From the NCBI GenBank assembly GCA_050872785.1, contig JBNMHO010000004.1, positions 20,939-84,938 of the forward strand: a DNA stretch of 64,000 nucleotides. The letters run 5' to 3'. The notes beneath the pieces were generated by a model that was not told where the DNA came from, made no database searches, and saw only the letters and a program-made list of their open reading frames with translations. This DNA comes from UBA7862 sp050872785 (lineage in GTDB: Bacteria > Bacillota > Clostridia > Christensenellales > UBA1242). Shown in pieces: positions 50,978-59,935 of this stretch (position 1 is the first letter of the stretch; every line of letters starts with the position of its first letter). The position numbers and the translations under genes were made by a program.

Positions 50978-53900
50978 TTAAGCTGTTTTATCTGTTTTGA
51001 TATTTTGTTCTTCGGAAGAATTTTTGATTGCGTCTTCAAGTTTGACAGAAACAATCTTGCTGACGCCCCTTTCTTCCATTGTCACACCATAAAGCGAGTC
51101 TGCGAGCATCATAGTTGGCTTTCTGTGTGTGATGACGATAAATTGAGTTTCTTTAGAGAAGTTTTTAAGATATTGAGCAAATCTTGAAACGTTGCTGTCG
51201 TCAAGAGCAGCCTCAATTTCGTCAAGCAAGCAGAAAGGCATTGGTCTTAGTCTTAATATCGCAAACAAAATTGCAATGGCTGTAAGAGCCTTTTCGCCAC
51301 CACTTAAAAGGGTTATGCTTTGAAGTTTCTTCCCTGGTGGTTCTGCAACAATTTCCACACCCGCTTGAAGTGGGTCTTCGCTTTCTGTAAGTTCAAGTCT
51401 TGCATTGCCGCCGCCAAATAGTTCTCTAAATGACTTTGAGAAGTTGGCTTGAATCTTTGCGAATTCTGCGTCAAATCTTGTTATCATTTCTTCTGACAAG
51501 TCTTTGATAATCTTTTGCAAGTCTTCTTTTGCTGTGGTCAAGTCTTGTGCTTGAGCAGACAGTTCTTCATATCTTGTCATAAGTTCTTTGCAATCTTCAA
51601 TGGCATTGACGTTTATGTATCCAAGCTTTGAAATTTCTTTTTTAAGTCTTGAAATCTCAATAAGCCCTTGTTTTAGGTCAAAATTTTCCACTTTAAGTGG
51701 CAAGCATGAAGCATAAGTGAGTTCATAATCTTCAAAAATCTTTTCTTGCATTGCTTCAATATCTGTGTCCACTTTTGCAAGAGCGTTTGTTTGTTGATAT
51801 TTCTTTTCTTGCACAAGGCTAATTTCGGTCATAAGTCTTGCTTTGTCTTCGTCAAGTTTTCTAATTTCATATTGAAGATTTTGCTTAACTTGGTCTAGGC
51901 TTGCAAGTTTACTTTTTGCCTCATCAATCTTTGCTTTAAGTCCATCATCGTCATGGCTATCAACACTTGTATCCACCATTTCTTGAGCAAGTTCCACACT
52001 TTCTTCAATTTTTGCAATGTTTGAAGAAATGTCTGTTATGTTGAAGTTTGCCCTATTTATGTATTCGTCAAGCCTTGAAATTTCAGTTGAAATGTTAGAA
52101 ATTTCATTTTCAAGCGTTGTTTTTTCAATTTTAAGTTCGGTTATTGTGTTTTGAAGTTCATCACGCTTCAAGCGGAGTTGATTGAACAATTTTTGATTAT
52201 TCTCAATTTGCTCCGAGCCAGCGATATTCATATCGACATCGCCCTCAACGCTGGCAAGAGCCTTTGTAATAACTTCAATTTTGGTTGCAAAATCAATCTT
52301 TTCTTGGCTGAGCGCAATTCGCTCTTTATTAAGTTCGTCAACAAAAACAGATAGTTGCTCCAAGTTTTGTGCTTGTTTTGCACTTTCCACTTGCGAAACA
52401 ACAAGTCTTGATTGCAAGTCTTCGTCAATCTTTGTAAGTTTTGCAAGCTCTGCTTCAAGGGTTGTCTTGAGGTTTTTAAATTCCTCAAAATTCTTTGAAA
52501 GTTTGTCAATTTGAACGGTTAAGTTCTCAATTTCGTTATCTCTTGTTAAGAGGTTTGATGTAACAGCCTTTTTGCTGCCACCAGACATAGAACCTTGAGT
52601 GCTTACAACATCGCCGTCAAGAGTAACTATTTTGAAAGTGAAATTGGCTTGTCTTGCAAGCGAAACTGCTGTGTCTATTGTATCAACAACAACTGTTCGT
52701 CCAAGCAAACTTTCAAACACTGCCTTCAAACTTGAATCAAATTTCACAACGCTTGACGCAACGCCATATGTTTTGTTTTTGGCAACAATATTTTTTTCAC
52801 TGTCACTCAAAAGTCTAACTTTCATAGCGGTTATTGGCAAGAAAGTTGCTCTTCCGTAGTTGTTGCGTTTTAAATAGTTAATAAGATATTTTGCGTCTTC
52901 TTCGTTTTTTGTAATAACATCTTGCACTGCCCCGCCAAGTGCCACTTCTATTGCCGTTTCAAAGCCTTTTGGAATGGTCATTGCAGAAGCGACAATATCC
53001 ACAATTTTGCTCTTAAGTTCTGCCTTGCTCTTTGCGTCTTGCATAAGTCTTTTGACAGAATAGTTAAAGCCGTCATAGTCCCTTTGCATATCTTCAAGAA
53101 CTTTCTTTCTGTTTTGCAAAATTTGAATGTTTGAAGTGCTTTGGGCAAGTCTTTCGTTGTTTTCTTTTATTCTGTTTTGAACGGTTTGAAGTTGCTCTCT
53201 TGCTCTCTGTGCTTGAGAGGTTAGTTTTTCGTGAATATCTTGTGCGTTTCTTGAAATTTCTGTTGCTTGAGATAACGCATTTTCTTTTTCTTTAATTCTT
53301 GTTTGCAAGGAGTAAATTCTGCTGTCTAGGTCGGAAATATTGCTTTGATAGGCCTCTTTTTGAGCATTAAGAGCGGATATGTTTGACTTAATGTCCGTCA
53401 TTTTAGACAATTCGTCAATCATTTCCTTTTGCTTCTTTGTTGCTTCGTCTTCTGCCCCAGTCAATTCGTCAACAATTTTAAGATATTGTTCTGTTATGTC
53501 GTCAAGTTTGTATGAAAGAGTCCTAAGTCTTGCTTCCTTCACTTCCTTTTCTTGCTCATTCACTTCAACAAGTCTAACAGAGTTATCTCTGTTTAATGTT
53601 TCTTTTGCCAAGTCTTCCTTTAATGACGACATTTCGTCAAGCAAAAATTTAAGTCTTTCTCTCACGACATTTGCTTCGCCCGTCTTCTTTTCTAGTTCCA
53701 CAGTGTGAGCAAGAATTTTGTCGTTGAGTTCTTGCAAAGTCTTGTCAATATTTGACACTTCACCCATTTTTGCGTCATAGTCACTGTTCATTTTGTCAAG
53801 TGAAGATTGTTTTGACGCAAGTTCTTCCTCAAAGCCGTCAATTTTTGTTTGAATGGCTTGCTTTGTGTCGCTTGCGCTTTCATATTGATTTACATAAACA

Positions 53901-54583
53901 TTGACTTCATATGTCTTGAGTTCATCTTTGTATCCAAGATAAAGTTTAGCGTTTTCTGCTTGTTTTTTAAGAGGTCCCAGTTGTCTTTCTTGCTCTTGCA
54001 AAACGTCAAGCGCTCTGTTCAAGTTGTCTTGCGTTCTATCCAGTTTTCTTTCCGCTTCAATTTTGCGTTGTTTAAATTTTGCAATGCCCGCTGCTTCTTC
54101 AAAAATTGCACGTCTGTTTTCTGGCTTTGCACTGATAATTTCTTCAACTTTGCCTTGTCCAATGATTGAATATCCCTCTTTGCCTATGCCCGAATCGTGA
54201 AGAGCATTGACTATGTCTTTCATTCTGCAAGGGGTGCCGTTTATTAAATATTCACTTTCGCCCGAGCGATAAAGTTTTCTTGTAAAAGCCACTTCATCAA
54301 AGTTTAAGTCAAACATTCGTGATGAGTTGTCAAAAAACAAAGACACTTCGCAATAAGACATGCTCTTTCTTTTTTCTGTGCCATTAAAAATAACTTCTTG
54401 CATGTTGCTGCTACGCAAGAGTTTTGTGCTTTGCTCACCAAGCACCCACCTTATGGCGTCTGATACATTAGATTTCCCGCATCCGTTTGGCCCGACAATT
54501 CCCGTTATCCCCGCATCAAACTTAATTTCAAGTTTGTCGGCAAACGATTTAAAGCCCACCAGTTCAATTTTCTTAAAGTTCAT
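50978..54583 (-). CDS. smc: Chromosome segregation protein SMC
   Basis: Condensin ATPase. 1201 residues: Walker A VGPNGCGKSNVSDAIRWVLG near residue 32, long coiled coil, hinge around 520-640 (IPKGFETAIEVALGGAVQDV), second coiled coil, ABC signature LLSGGEKALTAIAILFAI and Walker B CLLDEIEAALDDSN. A short C-terminal tail is rich in Ser, Glu and Lys. Follows rnc as in many Bacillota. Confidence 0.98.
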   Translation of the reverse strand: MNFKKIELVGFKSFADKLEIKFDAGITGIVGPNGCGKSNVSDAIRWVLGEQSTKLLRSSNMQEVIFNGTEKRKSMSYCEVSLFFDNSSRMFDLNFDEVAFTRKLYRSGESEYLINGTPCRMKDIVNALHDSGIGKEGYSIIGQGKVEEIISAKPENRRAIFEEAAGIAKFKQRKIEAERKLDRTQDNLNRALDVLQEQERQLGPLKKQAENAKLYLGYKDELKTYEVNVYVNQYESASDTKQAIQTKIDGFEEELASKQSSLDKMNSDYDAKMGEVSNIDKTLQELNDKILAHTVELEKKTGEANVVRERLKFLLDEMSSLKEDLAKETLNRDNSVRLVEVNEQEKEVKEARLRTLSYKLDDITEQYLKIVDELTGAEDEATKKQKEMIDELSKMTDIKSNISALNAQKEAYQSNISDLDSRIYSLQTRIKEKENALSQATEISRNAQDIHEKLTSQAQRAREQLQTVQNRIKENNERLAQSTSNIQILQNRKKVLEDMQRDYDGFNYSVKRLMQDAKSKAELKSKIVDIVASAMTIPKGFETAIEVALGGAVQDVITKNEEDAKYLINYLKRNNYGRATFLPITAMKVRLLSDSEKNIVAKNKTYGVASSVVKFDSSLKAVFESLLGRTVVVDTIDTAVSLARQANFTFKIVTLDGDVVSTQGSMSGGSKKAVTSNLLTRDNEIENLTVQIDKLSKNFEEFKNLKTTLEAELAKLTKIDEDLQSRLVVSQVESAKQAQNLEQLSVFVDELNKERIALSQEKIDFATKIEVITKALASVEGDVDMNIAGSEQIENNQKLFNQLRLKRDELQNTITELKIEKTTLENEISNISTEISRLDEYINRANFNITDISSNIAKIEESVELAQEMVDTSVDSHDDDGLKAKIDEAKSKLASLDQVKQNLQYEIRKLDEDKARLMTEISLVQEKKYQQTNALAKVDTDIEAMQEKIFEDYELTYASCLPLKVENFDLKQGLIEISRLKKEISKLGYINVNAIEDCKELMTRYEELSAQAQDLTTAKEDLQKIIKDLSEEMITRFDAEFAKIQANFSKSFRELFGGGNARLELTESEDPLQAGVEIVAEPPGKKLQSITLLSGGEKALTAIAILFAILRLRPMPFCLLDEIEAALDDSNVSRFAQYLKNFSKETQFIVITHRKPTMMLADSLYGVTMEERGVSKIVSVKLEDAIKNSSEEQNIKTDKTA

Positions 54584-54604
54584 TATGTTTCCTTTTTAAT
54601 ACTC

Positions 54605-54639
54605 TTGGCAAAAGGCATATTTTATACACCCTTTGCCAA
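54605..54639 (-). other. Hairpin between rnc and smc
   Basis: TTGGCAAAAGG (54605-54615) pairs with CCCTTTGCCAA (54629-54639) with one bulge. There is no T-run on the transcribed strand, so it looks like a processing or stability element rather than a terminator; RNase III cleavage of its own operon mRNA is possible. Confidence 0.5.
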
Positions 54640-54648
54640 AAGGATATT

Positions 54649-55344
54649 TTATGAATGTTTCCCCTCAACAAGCAAAAGTCTTAGCATTTCTTTGTTTTCA
54701 AGCGCCCGCTTTGCACAGTCCATCTGAGCATGTTTCTTGCTTTCTGCCGAACTCCTTGCCACAAACACATCGTTTATGTATGCTTCTGCACAAAATACAC
54801 CGGGGTTGTTTGGCATGGCATATGTGAAGTACACCAAATTTGCACCTTTCACTTTTTGCACCTCTTCTTGAAGCATTGTTTTGTAGTCAAAGTCCTTTGT
54901 TTTGCACGCTTTTGCAACGTCTATAAATCTTAACACAAAACGCTTTGCCTTTTCAAGACTGCTATCTGTGTAAATTGCCCCGACCAAACTTTCAAACAAG
55001 TTTTCCTTTATGCTTCTTGCAATTTCTTGCCCCGCAAGGCTTCTTCCCACTTGCAAAAACTGGTCTAGTTTTTCGCTTTCAATAATATTTGCAAGAGCAT
55101 CACCATTGACAAGTTTTGCACGAAGTTTTGTCATTTTGCCTTCTTCAATGTTAAAGTTTGAATACAACTCGCTTGCAATGACAAAGTCCAAAATCGAATC
55201 TCCCAAAAATTCAAGACGCTCGTTGCTTTGTGTGTGGTGTTCGTTTGCGTAAGATGAATGAGTGAAAGCGGTGTTCAAGATTTGCTTATTTTTGAATGAA
55301 TAATGAATTATTTTCTCAATTTTCTTGATGTCCGCATCAGTCAT
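54649..55344 (-). CDS. rnc: Ribonuclease III
   Basis: Cleaves double-stranded RNA in rRNA maturation and mRNA control. 231 residues: the RNase III signature NERLEFLGDSILDFVIASEL, the ENLFESLVGAIYTDSS block, and a C-terminal dsRNA-binding domain. The ATG (MTDADIKKIEKII) has GGAGGTG upstream inside the plsX end and overlaps plsX by eight bases. Confidence 0.96.
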   Translation of the reverse strand: MTDADIKKIEKIIHYSFKNKQILNTAFTHSSYANEHHTQSNERLEFLGDSILDFVIASELYSNFNIEEGKMTKLRAKLVNGDALANIIESEKLDQFLQVGRSLAGQEIARSIKENLFESLVGAIYTDSSLEKAKRFVLRFIDVAKACKTKDFDYKTMLQEEVQKVKGANLVYFTYAMPNNPGVFCAEAYINDVFVARSSAESKKHAQMDCAKRALENKEMLRLLLVEGKHS

Positions 55345-56353
55345 CAATTTTCACCTCCAAGCCTTCAACTTGCTCTTTAATTTTTTCGCAAAGCCCTTGC
55401 TCTGCCAAAGTCTTCACTTGGAATATTGCCTTTTCAAACGCCAAAGCATCACTTGCCCCGTGACCTTTAACAACCAGTTTCTTAACCCCCAAAAGCATTG
55501 CTCCGCCATGTGCATTTGCATTAAACCTAGATTTAAGTCTTTTGAAAGCACCTTTCATAAAAAGTGCCCCAACTTTCGACCAGAAAGATTGTTTAATATT
55601 CTTTTTAAGTTCTCCCAAAGCAAAACTTGTCGCACCTTCTGTGGCTTTCAAAAGGATATTGCCATAGAAGCCGTCAGTTACAACTATGTCATATTTTCCG
55701 CTCAAAAAGTCCCTTGCTTCCATATTGCCCACAAAGTTAATTGGCATTTGCTTTAGAAGTTTAAAACACTCATGGCAAAATTCATTTCCCTTTTTGTCTT
55801 CTGTGCCAATGTTTAGTAGTGCGACTTTTGGGTTTTCAATTCCAAGATAAGTTTTTGCATAACTTGACGCCATAATTGCAAAGTGGCAGATATTTATTGG
55901 CTTGCAATCGACATTTGCTCCCGAATCTACAAGCAAAACTTTTTTGCCGTCTTTTGCTGGGATAATTGGGCAAAGTGCTGGGCGGGAAATCCCCTTTATT
56001 CTTCCAATTTTAAGAAAAGCCCCCGTAAGAACAGCCCCCGTTGAGCCGCATGACACAAGCCCCACAACATCATCATTGTGTCTTAGTTCGTCAAAGGCCC
56101 TAACAAGACTGGAATTTGTTTTTGTTTTCACCGCTTCAGTTGGTGACTCATTGTTTGAAATGACATCATCGGCAGGCAAAATTTCAATTCGCTCCTTGTC
56201 ATAGGTTTGGCTTGCAAGAAGTCCCTCTAATTCGTCCTTTTTGCCAGATAGAACAATGTTTAGGTCTTTATCCTTGTTTGTGGCATTGCAAGCACCTTGC
56301 ACTGCGACCTTTGCACCCAAGTCATTTCCATAACAATCAACAACAATTTTCAT
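55337..56353 (-). CDS. plsX: Phosphate acyltransferase PlsX
   Basis: Makes acyl-phosphate from acyl-ACP for phospholipid synthesis. 338 residues from MKIVVDCYGNDLGAK. Core blocks are normal: GSTGAVLTGAFLKIGRIKGI, GANVDCKPINICHFAIM, ALLNIGTEDKKGNE, DIVVTDGFYGNILLK. The N-terminal motif, usually DAMGGD, reads DCYGND. ATG with GGAGAG upstream. First gene of plsX-rnc-smc-ftsY. Confidence 0.94.
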   Translation of the reverse strand: MKIVVDCYGNDLGAKVAVQGACNATNKDKDLNIVLSGKKDELEGLLASQTYDKERIEILPADDVISNNESPTEAVKTKTNSSLVRAFDELRHNDDVVGLVSCGSTGAVLTGAFLKIGRIKGISRPALCPIIPAKDGKKVLLVDSGANVDCKPINICHFAIMASSYAKTYLGIENPKVALLNIGTEDKKGNEFCHECFKLLKQMPINFVGNMEARDFLSGKYDIVVTDGFYGNILLKATEGATSFALGELKKNIKQSFWSKVGALFMKGAFKRLKSRFNANAHGGAMLLGVKKLVVKGHGASDALAFEKAIFQVKTLAEQGLCEKIKEQVEGLEVKIDD

Positions 56354-56376
56354 ATTTCTCTCCATTTTTACATAAC

Positions 56377-56404
56377 ATTATAGCAACTTTTTTCTCAAAT
56401 ACAA
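56377..56404 (-). promoter_or_regulatory. Promoter of plsX-rnc-smc-ftsY
   Basis: Minus-strand TTGTAT, 16-base spacer, TATAAT. Confidence 0.65.
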
Positions 56405-56439
56405 ACAAAAATAGCAACATAATTTTCGTTTATGTTGCC
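56405..56439 (-). terminator. Terminator of asd-dapA-dapB-lysC
   Basis: Minus-strand GCAACATAA, seven-base loop, TTATGTTGC, then TATTTTTG. Confidence 0.78.
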
Positions 56440-56473
56440 ATTTCTTTCCTTTTTTTTAATAAATGAGCGTTAT

Positions 56474-57778
56474 TCAGTCGTTGCAAAACAGATTTTTATG
56501 CAAAGTTTTCAGCACTCGTTCAAAGTCTTTTTGCGGGAAGCCAAATATAACAGACAACCCTTGAGTGCTTTTGTTTAGCATATAAATTTTTGTGCCAAGC
56601 GAGTAAATTTCATCAAAAACTTTTCTTTCCGTCTTTCTATCAAAAGTTGCTCCAACAACGCTTACAAGTGCCACATTGTGCGTAATTCTTACACTGTCTG
56701 GCGACAAGACAAGTGAAACCTCCCTAACAATCTCCGCCAAAATTTCATCGCTTAGCCCCACTTCTCTTGCCACAACGGAAATATTGTCAATGCCAGTTGG
56801 AACATGCTCCATAGGCGCTCCATGCTTTGCGAAAATGCTTGACACTTCAGACAACTTTCCTAAGGACGAATTTATATTAAACTTTTCAAATGAAACAATG
56901 CAAAATCCTTTTTGCCCCGCAATTCCTGTAAGTTTTTTTTGTTTACATTTTGGCATAATAAAACTTCCTTTACAGGCAGGGTTGAAGGTGTTTCTTAAAT
57001 TTAGGACAATGTTGTTTTCTCGCAAAAATCTTGTGCAATCGGGGTGAAGAACATTTGCCCCAGCATAACTTAATTCCCTTAGTTCTGCATAACTAATTTT
57101 GCCAATAAGTTTTGGATTTTTTGAAAACCTTGGGTCACACTCCAGAAAGCCATCGACATCAGTCCAGTTTTCATAAACTTTTGCCCCACACAGCACCGAA
57201 ACAACAGCCCCCGTTATATCTGACCCACCACGAGAGAAAACTTTGACATTTCCCTTTGCGTCTGCCCCATAAAAGCCGGGGATAATATATTTGTCAGTTT
57301 TATTCGTCTTGGAGATGAACTTCATTTTTGATGTTTCAAGGTCAACTTTTCCATTGTCTGCAAAAGTTATAAAGTCCTTTGCATCTAAAAATTTATATCC
57401 CAAATATTTGCTAACAATTTTTGCCGAGAAATATTCCCCACGGCTTGCCACATAGTCTAGTGTCGCACCAGATTTTATCTCGTTATAAAATGTGTCTAAC
57501 ATTGCTTTAATGTCAAGGCGAGTGCCAAGAGTCAAATCAAGTTCAACCATTCGTTTTGCAAAAAAGTCAAATTCCTTATCAAAATTTTCGTTATTTTTTG
57601 CTTTGTTTTGACACAAAATCAATGTGTCTGTTATCTTTATATCTTGCTTATTCCTTTTGCCGGGGGCGGAAACAACAACAAATCTAGCACTGCTTACGCT
57701 TACAATTTTTGCCACTTGCAAAACACTTTTTGCGTCTGCAAGTGATGAGCCTCCAAATTTACAAACCAATTCCTTCAT
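56474..57778 (-). CDS. lysC: Aspartate kinase
   Basis: Phosphorylates aspartate, the first step to lysine, diaminopimelate and threonine/methionine. 434 residues; KFGGSSLADAKSV start, SRGGSDITGAVVSVL and NWTDVDGF kinase blocks, then two C-terminal ACT regions (IDNISVVAREVG; VALVSVVGATFD), so feedback inhibition is likely. Last gene of the diaminopimelate operon, 50 bases after dapB. Confidence 0.95.
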   Translation of the reverse strand: MKELVCKFGGSSLADAKSVLQVAKIVSVSSARFVVVSAPGKRNKQDIKITDTLILCQNKAKNNENFDKEFDFFAKRMVELDLTLGTRLDIKAMLDTFYNEIKSGATLDYVASRGEYFSAKIVSKYLGYKFLDAKDFITFADNGKVDLETSKMKFISKTNKTDKYIIPGFYGADAKGNVKVFSRGGSDITGAVVSVLCGAKVYENWTDVDGFLECDPRFSKNPKLIGKISYAELRELSYAGANVLHPDCTRFLRENNIVLNLRNTFNPACKGSFIMPKCKQKKLTGIAGQKGFCIVSFEKFNINSSLGKLSEVSSIFAKHGAPMEHVPTGIDNISVVAREVGLSDEILAEIVREVSLVLSPDSVRITHNVALVSVVGATFDRKTERKVFDEIYSLGTKIYMLNKSTQGLSVIFGFPQKDFERVLKTLHKNLFCND

Positions 57779-57828
57779 TTTTCCTACCTATACATCATTG
57801 TATTAAAATGTTTCGAAAAAGGTTTTTT

Positions 57829-58581
57829 TTATTTATACATATCCTCCATGTCATACATTCCGCACTTCTTCCCATGCACGAACAACGCCGCTTTCATTGC
57901 CCCCTCTGCAAAAACACTTTTTGAAAAAGCAACATGTGAAATTTCAACACTTTGACTATCGTTTGCAAACAAAACCTTGTGCGTGCCACAAAAGCCTCCC
58001 GCCCTAATGCTGTGCAATCCTACTTCGTCACTTCCCCTTGTGCCATAGATATGTCTTCCAAGGTTTGCAGTTATGTGTGGTCTATATCTTTTTATCTTGT
58101 CAAGAAGCATAATTGCAGTGCCACTTGGGAGGTCAACCTTTGCTGAGTGATGAGTTTCCAAAATTTCAATATCCCAGCCAGCAAGAATTTTTGTTGCAAG
58201 TTCCACAAGTTTGCCCATTGCAAAGACACCTTCACTCATGTTACTTGACCAAAAGACAGGAACAGTTTTTGACAAATCTTCAAGACGCTTTCTTTCACTT
58301 GCTCCAAAACCAGTCGTGCCGACAACAAGAGCAGTCCCCGTTTTCTTACAAAATTCCACCACTTGTTCTAAGGCTTTTGGGTGAGAAAAATCTATAACGA
58401 CATCACACTTCACATCATCAAAATTTGTCACAAGTTTTATATTCTCAAAATTGCATGGAAAAGTCTGTAGCCGTTCCTTTGTGTCCACGCCGAACACAAC
58501 TTCAGCCCCCTCAAACTTTTTGCTTGCAAGCAAAATCTCTTGTCCCATTCGCCCGCAAAAGCCATTTATGCAAATTTTCAT
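57829..58581 (-). CDS. dapB: 4-hydroxy-tetrahydrodipicolinate reductase
   Basis: Reduces the DapA product with NAD(P)H. 250 residues: the nucleotide loop is GFCGRMGQE, the catalytic signature is ETHHSAKVDLPSGTA with H144, H145 and K148, and GTRGSDEVGLHSIRAGG binds substrate. GGAGGGG precedes the ATG. Confidence 0.96.
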   Translation of the reverse strand: MKICINGFCGRMGQEILLASKKFEGAEVVFGVDTKERLQTFPCNFENIKLVTNFDDVKCDVVIDFSHPKALEQVVEFCKKTGTALVVGTTGFGASERKRLEDLSKTVPVFWSSNMSEGVFAMGKLVELATKILAGWDIEILETHHSAKVDLPSGTAIMLLDKIKRYRPHITANLGRHIYGTRGSDEVGLHSIRAGGFCGTHKVLFANDSQSVEISHVAFSKSVFAEGAMKAALFVHGKKCGMYDMEDMYK

Positions 58582-58806
58582 TTCCCCTCCCCAAAGCCAC
58601 TTGTCTAATTGATTTTTATAGAAAAATCATCCTTTTTAACTTGTTTTTCAGCAACTCGCTCTGTATTGAAACCATTTATTGTTGTTTTTTCTTAACCTAT
58701 CAAGTTTATTTAATTTGAGTAAATATAGAATAACAGTATTAAAAAATACATCTGAAATTCAAGACTCTATTTCTATTTCACAAGCAGATTGTAGTAGTAA
58801 TTATTT
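58582..58806. other. 225-base gap between dapA and dapB
   Basis: A+T-rich, no gene. Near the dapB end it has an inverted repeat ATGATTTTT/AAAAATCAAT without a T-run. I see no riboswitch or T-box; dapB may be read through from dapA or have its own weak promoter. Confidence 0.5.
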
Positions 58807-59682
58807 TTACAAAAATTTCTCAAGTGCAGATAAAACAACTTCTTCATTTTTCTTTTCAAGTGGCGTAAGTGGCAGGCGAAGTTCGTTTTTGCACAACCCC
58901 ATATGACTTAATGCAAATTTGACTGGAATTGGGTTGACTTCGACAAACAACCTTTTGTTAATGTCCCACAACTCGTCATGAACTGCAAGAGCCTTTGCGA
59001 CTTTCCCCTTTTTGGCAAGCGTCACAAGGTCTTTTATTTGTTTTGGAAGAATATTTGCTGTCACGCTTATAACACCCTTTGCACCAAGTGTCATAAAGAG
59101 TAAATTTAGCCCATCATCGCCCGAATACACTGCCATTTTGCCGTCAAGTCTGTGACAAAGTTCAACTATTTGTGAAATGTTGCCACTTGCTTCTTTTATG
59201 CCGCAAACATGTTTAATATCCGCCAATTTTTCTGCTGTTTCTGGCAAAATGTTAACTCCCGTTCTGCCTGGAACATTGTAGGCAATTATTGGAATGTCAA
59301 TGCTATCTGATATTGCTTTATAGTGTTCTATCAGTCCCTTTTGAGTGCATTTGTTGTAAAATGGAGTGACCACAAGCACGCCGTCTGCCCCACATTTTTG
59401 CGCAAAGATACTTGTTTGAATGGCGGCTTTTGTGTTGTTTGACCCCGTTCCGACAATAAACTTTGCTCTGCCAGAAATTGCTTGTTTTGAAAAATTTATT
59501 ACTTCTGCTTTTTCTTCTTGTGACATGGTTGCCGCCTCGCCCGTTGTGCCTAAAACAATAATTGCGTCAGTGCCGTTTGCCACTTGAAAATCAATCATTC
59601 TCCCCAGTGCTTCAAAGTCAATTTTTCCTTCCTTAAATGGAGTTGCAATCGCCACCCCGCTCCCTTCAAAAACACTTTTCAT
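58807..59682 (-). CDS. dapA: 4-hydroxy-tetrahydrodipicolinate synthase
   Basis: Condenses aspartate semialdehyde with pyruvate. 291 residues from MKSVFEGSGVAIATPF; GTTGEAATM binds substrate, IIAYNVPGRTGVN holds the catalytic Tyr and CGIKEASGN the Schiff-base Lys. The ATG has GGAGGGG upstream; an in-frame extension of 27 codons is AT-rich spacer and untranslated. Preceded by phased A-tracts. Confidence 0.96.
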   Translation of the reverse strand: MKSVFEGSGVAIATPFKEGKIDFEALGRMIDFQVANGTDAIIVLGTTGEAATMSQEEKAEVINFSKQAISGRAKFIVGTGSNNTKAAIQTSIFAQKCGADGVLVVTPFYNKCTQKGLIEHYKAISDSIDIPIIAYNVPGRTGVNILPETAEKLADIKHVCGIKEASGNISQIVELCHRLDGKMAVYSGDDGLNLLFMTLGAKGVISVTANILPKQIKDLVTLAKKGKVAKALAVHDELWDINKRLFVEVNPIPVKFALSHMGLCKNELRLPLTPLEKKNEEVVLSALEKFL

Positions 59683-59731
59683 TTTCCCCTCCAAATTTGT
59701 TTTTGCATATTTTTTATATATTTTTATATTA

Positions 59732-59821
59732 TTTTTTGCTACTTTTTGGCTCATTTTTGCCATATTTTTGCTATTTTTTTGCTATTTTTTGCTATTTTTT
59801 TGCTATTTTTTTGCTATTTTT
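59732..59821. repeat. Nine helically phased A-tracts upstream of dapA
   Basis: T-runs of five to seven bases begin at 59732, 59743, 59754, 59765, 59774, 59785, 59795, 59806 and 59817, a mean period of 10.6. The gene-strand unit is TAGCAAAAAAA with variants. Sequence-directed curvature is expected 50-140 bases upstream of the dapA start. Confidence 0.75.
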
Positions 59822-59935
59822 GATTGTATTTCTATTCAAATACAATGATTTTTTAGGCAAACTTTACTGCCATTCTTTTAACAAATTTCTATGAGATTTT
59901 ATAACCTAAAAGCCCGTGCCTTTAAGAAATATTTT

